Positions 57,305 through 64,000 of a stretch of DNA of 64,000 nt are shown piece by piece. The notes below the pieces were generated by a model that worked only from the letters and a program-made list of their open reading frames with translations, had not been told where the DNA came from and ran no database searches. A program made the translations under genes and the position numbers. Location: NCBI RefSeq assembly GCF_048128805.1, contig NC_136005.1, forward strand, positions 18,626,260 through 18,690,259, given 5' to 3'. The stretch comes from Centroberyx gerrardi. Taxonomy: Eukaryota; Chordata; Actinopteri; Beryciformes; Berycidae. Each line of letters begins with the position of its first letter. Positions within the stretch are counted from its first letter, which is position 1.

Positions 57305-58845
57305 CACAAAGCTGTCAGAGGGAAATAGACTTTAACTGCTGGGTAGAAACCTTTATCACATAATTCTAATGATTAACCAGCATACCCAAGAGTAAAACTA
57401 CATTTTTTTAATCTGGACTGTCCAATAAATAGGCAATCCATTTGTAAGCAGTTTGTTTTAAAGAAGAAAGGAAAGTAATAAAAAAAAGGTTAATATGTTG
57501 AGGGACATTGTTACTCCTTAACAGTGAATTCATTCACAGTGATAAGAAGCTTCTTCGGCTTCCCAAATGCATTTACAGTACTAAGATCATCTTCAGCTTA
57601 GAATAAAACAAACACTCAGATGCTGTGAGAAAACCTGGCCTATAAGTCTTAATGCTGACTACTTAAGTGCCTAATATGAATCAGGAAAGCTTGGGTTCCT
57701 CTATAAAGTTTATACTCAGGAAATACAAGTATAGAATGGTTTGCCATGTTCATGTGATGGACAGGAAATCTTGCACAAATAAGAGAAGAAAATGAGCTGC
57801 TTGCAAACCACAACTTGAGTCACATGACGAAAAGAGAACTACGCTGTGACAAGTCACTGCAGCCTTGGAGGTTTCTATACCCTGCGTCTGAAATAGGGCT
57901 ACCACTTTCACAGAGAACACATCAAAGCCTCTGCTGTGATAGCATAGAAAACACATATGACCTCGAGAGGATTAGACATACAGACACATGAAATCATACT
58001 TGTCCTGTAAGTTATAACGTTTGTAATGCCATTGAGTTAACATGCATCTTTATATCATGGCTTTACAGCTTTACAGTCCCACATTGCATGAAAAGCATAC
58101 AGTATGTTGTTAATACAAGAAACAAATTGAAAATGAAATGTGGCTCAGTCACTGGTGCATACTATACTATGACTCGGTAATAATTAAAATGTTAAATATT
58201 TACAACTTGAAGTCACAGAGAGCGTTTGCATAATTAATAACTGCTGTAAACTACAGTTTACTAATCTCTGAATCATGCATTTCTGCCTCAGTCAGCACTT
58301 CATTTGCAGATGACGTGTAGCAAAATTGGTTCACAGTAATACAGGATGATTATTAGTTTTTCATGCAGTAGTGCAACGTTACAGAACTCTGGACAACACA
58401 ATAAATGTATAGCATAGAATAATTAAGAAGCTGGATACTAAAGACTATATCAGACAACACACATCAATAGATTTGTCTAGCAGAAACAAAGTAAATGTAA
58501 AACTGGTATCTCCCAGCAACCTGTTTTCCAATAAAAAAGGATTACACATTGACATGTTAAGCCACTGTCACAGAAAATATGTTCACATTTGTGTGTGTGG
58601 TTATAAAAATACAGGTTTAGATAAAAGATTGCATTTACAAGCTAACTAATGATCATTTATCATATTTGGCATAAGATTACAAAACAATAATAGGAAATAC
58701 ACATAGAAAGTTGACAAAATATGTACATATTGTTATTTGATTCATCTTTTGGTGTGTGATATAAAAAAAACATTTTCCAACATCAACATGAAACAACATT
58801 TCTAAGCAGTAGGTTTGTAGAGTACAGCATACAAACAATATGCAT
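57305..58845. other. Region between gpr17 and inpp5d
   Basis: AT-rich, no exon recognised. Part may be the gpr17 3'UTR. Confidence 0.5.
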
Positions 58846-58849
58846 ACAA

Positions 58850-58985
58850 GAGTCATTCATTGATTCATTGATTCATTCGTTTTCTCTACCCACTTCATCC
58901 TTGTCAGGGTCCCAGGTTGCTGGAGTTCAGGTCACCAGGGAAGACACCCTGGACATGTTGCCAGTCCATCAGAGGGCATACAAGA
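58850..58985. repeat. Common fish interspersed repeat fragment
   Basis: ATTCGTTTTCTCTACCCACT, TCATCCTTGTCAGGGTCCCA and the end ACACCCTGGACATGTTGCCA, then GTCCATCAGAGGGCA, correspond to the widespread fish repeat whose consensus reads 'tacccgcttaatcctgtaagggtcg...acaccctggacaggtcgccagtctatcgcagggc'. It lies about 200 bp beyond the gpr17 stop codon. Confidence 0.75.
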
Positions 58986-59198
58986 GGCAGCAACACTAAA
59001 ATATTCAATTCAGTTTGCATTTTTGACCAATTTTCTGTCAATGTCAAGGCTTTTAGATACAGCGTTTTGGGAAAATCTGCAATGATACAGTACAATGTAA
59101 CATTCTCTGAATAGGGCTCTTTGCTCTGTTTTGTTCCCATCGCTATGAAAAGCTGCAGTGGAAAAAAGGTGTTCCAGATGAGTTCAAATCTCTCCACC

Positions 59199-60218
59199 TC
59201 AGAACTCAGACTTTGCGCTCACTGAGCTCTCATGTGTTCCCTTTAACTCTGCGCTGGTGGCTCCTGAGACCCCCGCCTTATCTCTGCAGAACAGCCGTGT
59301 CAGCGTGCCGCGGAACTTCTCTGCCCCGAACAGGTAGACCAGCGGGTCCATAGCACCGTTCAGACAGGTGAGGGAGGAGGTGAGGCGGTTGGCGAGGCTC
59401 AGGCCCCTCCGGGTCTGGCAGGAGATGCCTGGGTGGCCGTAGCCCAGGATGAAGGTGGCCCTGCTGGCGTGATACGGCAGGAAGCAGACCACGTAGATGA
59501 GCATGACCAGGCCGATGGTGCGCAGGGCCCGCAGCTTGAGGGCCGGTTCCAGCCGGGAGCCTCGATGCAGGCTGTGGATGATGAGCAGGTAGCAGGACAG
59601 GGTGGCGAGGAAAGGTGGGGTGAAGGCCACAGCCAGCGAGATGAGTGCGTTGCGCGAGGCCTTCTCTCTGTACAGCTGCAGGCACACCGTCACACCATCC
59701 ACCTCCGCAGTCTGGCGGGTGACCAGCAGGGGCGCCATGGAGACAGTGACCAGCGCCCACAGAGAGAAGCTGATGATGTGGGCGTAGCGGGCGCGGCGAA
59801 TCTTCAGCGATCTTACAGCGTGAACCACAGCCAGGTAGCGGTCGCCCGCTACGCACGCCAGGAAGTACAGACTGGCGTACATGTTGACGTAGAACAGGAA
59901 GCCGGCCAGTCTGCACGGCACCTCGCCGAAGGGCCAGTGACCTCCGGTGAGGTGGTAGGTGGCCCTCAGCGGCAGGATGATCACATACGACAAGTCCGCC
60001 ACAGCGAGGTGCAGCAAGAAGACATTCGCTGGGGAGGAAGTGCCGCGCTGGTGAGAGAAGATCCAGAGGGCCAGGCTGTTTCCGTTCAGGGCCAGGAGGA
60101 AGACCAGGATGTAGAAGCCTCCGAACAGCATGTTCTCAACGGTGTTATCCACCGCTGCACAGCTCACCGACGACTGGTTGGACAGCAGGGAGGGAAGCTC
60201 TATTGTAGAAGACTCCAT
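59199..60218 (-). CDS. gpr17: G protein-coupled receptor GPR17 (P2Y/CysLT-like)
   Basis: One uninterrupted coding exon of 1,020 nt, 339 aa, equal to the short human isoform. GPR17 is a rhodopsin-family receptor of the P2Y/cysteinyl-leukotriene branch at the plasma membrane; in vertebrates it marks and restrains maturing oligodendrocyte precursors. Seven hydrophobic helices are evident. Helix 1 contains LALNGNSLALWIF, helix 2 LHLAVADLSYV, the end of helix 3 GDRYLAVVHAV (DRY box), helix 6 FLPYHASRATFI, and helix 7 NGAMDPLVYLFGAEKFR (a DPxxY variant as in the family). The tail ends SVSAKSEF, close to the family SLSAKSEL. I chose the ATG at 60218 because CCACCAAAATGG is a good Kozak context and lies next to a splice acceptor (CTATTTCCTTCAG, ending 60227). 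An in-frame ATG at 60272 would sit in the intron. It shares the minus strand with inpp5d, 2.2 kb upstream of its start. Confidence 0.95.
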   Translation of the reverse strand: MESSTIELPSLLSNQSSVSCAAVDNTVENMLFGGFYILVFLLALNGNSLALWIFSHQRGTSSPANVFLLHLAVADLSYVIILPLRATYHLTGGHWPFGEVPCRLAGFLFYVNMYASLYFLACVAGDRYLAVVHAVRSLKIRRARYAHIISFSLWALVTVSMAPLLVTRQTAEVDGVTVCLQLYREKASRNALISLAVAFTPPFLATLSCYLLIIHSLHRGSRLEPALKLRALRTIGLVMLIYVVCFLPYHASRATFILGYGHPGISCQTRRGLSLANRLTSSLTCLNGAMDPLVYLFGAEKFRGTLTRLFCRDKAGVSGATSAELKGTHESSVSAKSEF

Positions 60219-60227
60219 TTTGGTGGC
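60219..60227 (-). other. gpr17: Splice acceptor before gpr17 coding exon
   Basis: CTATTTCCTTCAG ending at 60227, followed by CCACCAAA and the ATG, implies at least one upstream non-coding gpr17 exon that I could not place. Confidence 0.75.
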
Positions 60228-61024
60228 TGAAGGAAATAGACAGATGTTAGTAAATGCTGTCCTACATATCAAGATAATACCAATTCAGTTAAAATTAGAA
60301 TGCATCTGCCCCCAGAACAGATAACTACCCCATCCTGACCCTTTATTATTAGATCTTTGTCCTTCTATTTACAGCTTATCTGGCCCAGCTGTCTGATTTG
60401 TCACTGTGGATTCTCCCATCCAGACCTCTAAATACTCATTTCCGGTGACTTTTGAGAGAAGACTTGTGATTGTATCCCAATTCGTTGTTACCAGCTTTAA
60501 GTTCAAATTTTGAGTATGAAATTGACCCAAATACCCATATATCCAAATAATGCCCTTGTTTTTGAGGGAATGATGAAATGAGCCCATGACATTGATATAA
60601 TACTAGTCACCACTCACATTCTGTCTGTTGTTTCCAAAGGGAACCCACTCCAGATATTAAGGTCAATTTCCAGCATTCCTCATAGGATTGCATAGGCTTA
60701 CAGCAAGGCCACCCCCATGTGGTGTGACAGTCCTTAAGGCAAGACTTTAGTGTACACATTGAGACTGATCATTTGATTCCCCCATGCCATTTTTGGACAC
60801 TGCATTGGAAATACTTTTTCAATCTGAGAGAAGAATTAAGAAGCCCCCGCAAAAAATAACTACCCCTCCCCGTCCCTCCCTCAACTCTGGCAAGCTACAA
60901 TGCTCCACTCCTCTTTTTCTGTTTTTATTTCCACTTTTCTATTTCTGTCTCAACCCAACAACTACACAAACAACATCTTACATCAATTAATCCGAGAATC
61001 AAAAGGCTTCACTGGCCAGGTTAA

Positions 61025-61097
61025 GGACCTTGAAACCTTGAAACAAAACTTTGGAATGTGTAGACTCTACAAATTCCAAAGTTTTGTTTCAAGGTCC
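61025..61097. repeat. Near-perfect inverted repeat (hairpin)
   Basis: Left arm GGACCTTGAAACCTTGAAAC, continuing AAAACTTTGGAATGTGTAGA, pairs with the right arm, which begins TCTACAAATTCC and continues AAAGTTTTGTTTC then AAGGTCC. One C separates GTAGA from TCTAC. The arms differ by an 8-base duplication (CCTTGAAA) and one base. Confidence 0.9.
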
Positions 61098-61433
61098 TCT
61101 GCAATGTAGAGGATCCAAGAACAATATGAAAAGATGTGCAAAACGGAAGAACTTGTTATCCCACACATGTTGGAGCTGAAGGGAGTGTTAGGGAATGTTA
61201 CAAAATATACAAATCAGATAACTCAACAAACATAAATGTGTTTAAAATAACACTGCACCATTGTTGGTCTCCTTAACAAAAATGGGCTTGTCCTACAAAG
61301 CTGTGGAAACAATGTAGAGGAGGCTGAAAACTTCCTTTATCTAACTAAGCTACAGCTCCGTTTCACCAGCACACTGTCCAGAGACTTCTGGCCCAAAAGC
61401 AGCCAGCCAGATGTAGCAGCATGGCTCTTTTCA

Positions 61434-61460
61434 GTGTGTGTGTGTGTGTGTGTATGTGTG
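61434..61460. repeat. (GT)n microsatellite
   Basis: About 13 GT units with one TATG break. Confidence 0.95.
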
Positions 61461-62279
61461 AATCCTGCACCAAGTGGAGCTGTGGGACTCACAAGGAAGG
61501 GCATTTCTCAGCCAATGCTCTGACTCCCAGCATTCAGGAGCTCAAGTCCCCCAAAGAAAAGGTTGCTGTCCCTCCAGGGATAACAAACCGGGAGCAGCAC
61601 ACTTGAATGCAAAAGCTTCCACAAATACCAATCCCTGGGGCTTAATCCTAAAGAGAGACAATCCCAAAATATGCCTTCATCACAATGATCTGGGTAAGCA
61701 AATCTGTGCATGCATTCACATGTGAAGAGTGGCGGCAGTGACAAAGAGGAGACCAAGCGTCTTGGCATTGGGTTTTTCAGAGATTACTCAAAGCAGCTCA
61801 TTGTGATCAAATTGTGGCGGCTGTGCTGCCGGCTCTGTGCGATCCTCTAATGTTAAAACTTGTCACAGAAACACCCAGGTGGAATGAAGTAAATGTGAGA
61901 TTTAGTGATGGGATAAAATAGCACTCTACCAGTATGAGTCAAACTGATAATCATCCATCCTCTCTCAAAAAAGCAGAGTGCCATCACTGCATGCTTTGCA
62001 AAATCAGTTGAAAACTAGAGCTGTTTTGGGGTCTACATGGCAATAAAAATTTTAATTTTAAAAAGACAGTTATTGGATAAATAATTAGTATTGAATGAAC
62101 TATAATGTGAAAGTTTTACCAGAACCTAAAGTTCTGCTATCAAGGAGACATTTTTTTCAGTTCAACCATTTATTCAATTCTGTGCCACTTGCATATAAAA
62201 CCAATAGAAGGGAATTTGTAAACTAGCCTTATGGAGCCAGACTTTTTGTAAAGTTGTTGAATAACAAATAATTCAAAAA

Positions 62280-63933
62280 TGTCAGGTAAAAAGACTTACC
62301 CACCTATCCAGAGCTCTTCAGAGAGTGCAGTACTTGAAGCAAGGTCGGCCCGTGAGGGAGCAGCTCAGTTGCTGGCAGAGAGCGGACAACAATTGGAGCA
62401 GGGAGCAGAGAGCTGTGCAGCAGTTGTAAGAGGCGCAAAATTAAGACTGGGAGTTTGGAGGCTGAGCCGTGTAAGAGCCGGAGCATGGACAAAAGGAATG
62501 CTGTCCTGTAACCCCCTTTCTCTCCGTCAAGATGTTCTTGGGAATGAGACTGTAGCTCTTTTTGTGTCTCAACAAATTTGATAACAGAAAGAGAGTCCCA
62601 ATGGGAGCCTTTCGTTTGAACCTTGACCCCACCCTTTCTTCTCCATCCCCTCTCCTCAGAGGGCCACTTGTGCGCTCAACAATAGCCCGAGTCAGAATAA
62701 GCCGCACATTTTAGCAGCGGAGAAAAGAATGGCGTGCCTTAGTTGCAATGAGTCCTCGGGTATGACTCCATGGAAACGAGGCCTAGTGGTATAGCAAATG
62801 CCTTTACCATGAAACCGCCCCCCCAGCACCCTCCCATCATTAGATAGAAGATGGACTGTGCTGTTAATTGAGAAGTTTATGACTAAAGTCTCAGAGATGA
62901 TCCTTTTGTGAACAGTCTGTTTCAAAGTTGTAAAGAGGGCCCCCATGCCCCCTTAGGAGAGCAAGTGAAAAACAAGAGAGGGAGGGGGAGCATGGAGGAA
63001 ACAGAGGCCCTTGTTGGTTTCTTGCCTCCTGGGGCCATCCTGAATTGGAATGCCCAAAATAATCAGTCACATAGCCATCAGACAGATGTGGAGCGAAGAC
63101 CCACTGGCTGAGGGAGGATAATATTTCTTTCATACATGGAGATCACAGCTGTGTGTCACACACATCGTCCCTGTCTCTTTCCCAGTGGCCTGAAACATCG
63201 ATATGCAAATGGTATTCTGTAGACTTGAATGAAGCCACTATCTAGGCCGGACTGTGGAGCAGCTTTGACATCACCACCCTGTTAATCTACTGCCAGCTAC
63301 TAATTGGGATGGCCCCCACTTTTGTTGTTGTTGCTACTCCTCTGTGTCTGCTGTGTATCTTGTAGCCCCGAAGCAAAAACATTGCCTTGTGTAATTGCCT
63401 GCTATCACAAATATATCATTCTTCCTACTGTGAAGATTGAATCAAAAACACTTTACTGCCTATTGCTGAAAGATTTTGATTTAAAAACATGCTCCCACCA
63501 TTTTAAGCAGTTGAACTCACCAACAGGCATCAGCTGGGAAAAGGTTTTATTTGTCAATTTTGGCAGCAAAGAAATAATTTCTCAACAATGAATGGCTCAT
63601 CAAATACTTTCTCATCTGAAACCCAGTATCATTTTAGGTACTCAAAAATTTCCATTGTCCTAAGTTTCATGGTTTTAAAGCAGGTAGAGCAAAGGCTTAC
63701 GAGGCAACATCTGCAGGAAGACCTAAGCAAATGGCCTGACAATCGTGTAAATATTACCTTGAATAACAAGTGTTCTTCAGTTAAGTTAGTATTACTTGTG
63801 TCAGTGCTAAAGTACCAGTAATTTTAAAGAAAATGTAAGAAATCTACAACAACATTGTTTTGCACAGTAAATCATTATCACACATATAATGTTTCAAGTA
63901 TTTTTCTAAAATCTAAAAAGAACTATTCACGCT

Positions 63934-63935
<2 letters not shown>
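62280..63935. other. gpr17 upstream sequence, part 2
   Basis: GC-richer and repeat-poor from about 62.3 to 63.3 kb, with an octamer ATGCAAAT at 63203-63210. No exon is supported; chance frames reach only 100 aa. It may hold the non-coding first exon or enhancers of gpr17. Confidence 0.4.

Positions 63936-63939
<4 letters not shown>

Positions 63940-63967
<28 letters not shown>
63940..63967. repeat. (CT)n microsatellite
   Basis: About 14 CT units near the window end. Confidence 0.95.
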
Positions 63968-63971
<4 letters not shown>

Positions 63972-64000
63972 GTGCATACATAAGATATAAAGTAAGTTGG

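Larger units (their letters stand above)
60330..62270. other. gpr17 upstream sequence, part 1
   Basis: No coding exon recognised. It contains a near-perfect 73-bp palindrome (61025-61097) and a (GT)n tract (61434-61460). Confidence 0.5.

Noticed and set aside
59278-59916. 212-residue frame overlapping gpr17 in another minus-strand frame
   Set aside because: A shifted reading of the gpr17 exon, rich in P, G, H and R, without membrane helices.
59433-60230. 265-residue frame antisense to gpr17
   Set aside because: A mirror of the GC-rich gpr17 coding exon; composition (Q, H, G, E-rich) is that of an antisense shadow.
60219-60272. Upstream ATG at 60272 extending gpr17 by 18 residues
   Set aside because: The extension crosses a good splice acceptor (TTTCCTTCAG ending 60227), so those codons are probably intronic.
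61025-61097. MicroRNA precursor
   Set aside because: The stem is almost perfect with a 1-nt loop, unlike Dicer substrates from microRNA genes, and I do not recognise a seed.

Overview
The window looks like nuclear DNA of a ray-finned (probably teleost) fish. The genes are split by short GT-AG introns. The proteins are vertebrate-specific families. The repeats are typical of fish: Tc1/mariner and hAT remnants, a Rex/L2-type LINE with a pentanucleotide tail, and many (CA)n and (CTAT)n microsatellites. I see no bacterial, organellar or viral gene. Assignments come from reading the sequence and from knowledge of the families; no database search was run.

Layout. Positions 1 to about 32,000 are a gene-poor flank with no convincing protein-coding exon. 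It holds decayed transposons, microsatellites, a possible promoter with a first exon on the minus strand near 11.83-11.92 kb, and a GC-richer possible exon near 21.1-21.6 kb. The plus-strand gene bcl6a has a likely non-coding first exon and promoter near 32.0-32.4 kb. Its eight coding exons run from 34,806 to 38,417 (702 aa), and its 3'UTR reaches about 39.68 kb. Convergent to it on the minus strand is lsm2 (43,242 to 42,069, five coding exons, 95 aa). Next, also on the minus strand, is inpp5d (SHIP1), with 26 coding exons from 57,025 down to 45,479. The joined frame is exactly 3,300 nt, or 1,099 aa. Upstream of it on the same strand is gpr17, a GPCR with a single coding exon (60,218 to 59,199, 339 aa). 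The last 3.7 kb is gpr17 upstream sequence without a recognisable gene.

Roles. bcl6a encodes a BTB/zinc-finger repressor, inpp5d a haematopoietic inositol 5-phosphatase that restrains PI3K signalling, gpr17 a P2Y/cysteinyl-leukotriene-like receptor, and lsm2 a core RNA-processing protein. They do not form one pathway, although bcl6a and inpp5d both act in lymphoid and myeloid cells. The four human orthologues lie on different chromosomes or arms, so this is a fish-lineage neighbourhood. The strongest non-coding signal is a cluster of TTCNNNGAA sites at the putative bcl6a promoter, which fits self-regulation by BCL6 and/or STAT input. I found no plainly new gene system.
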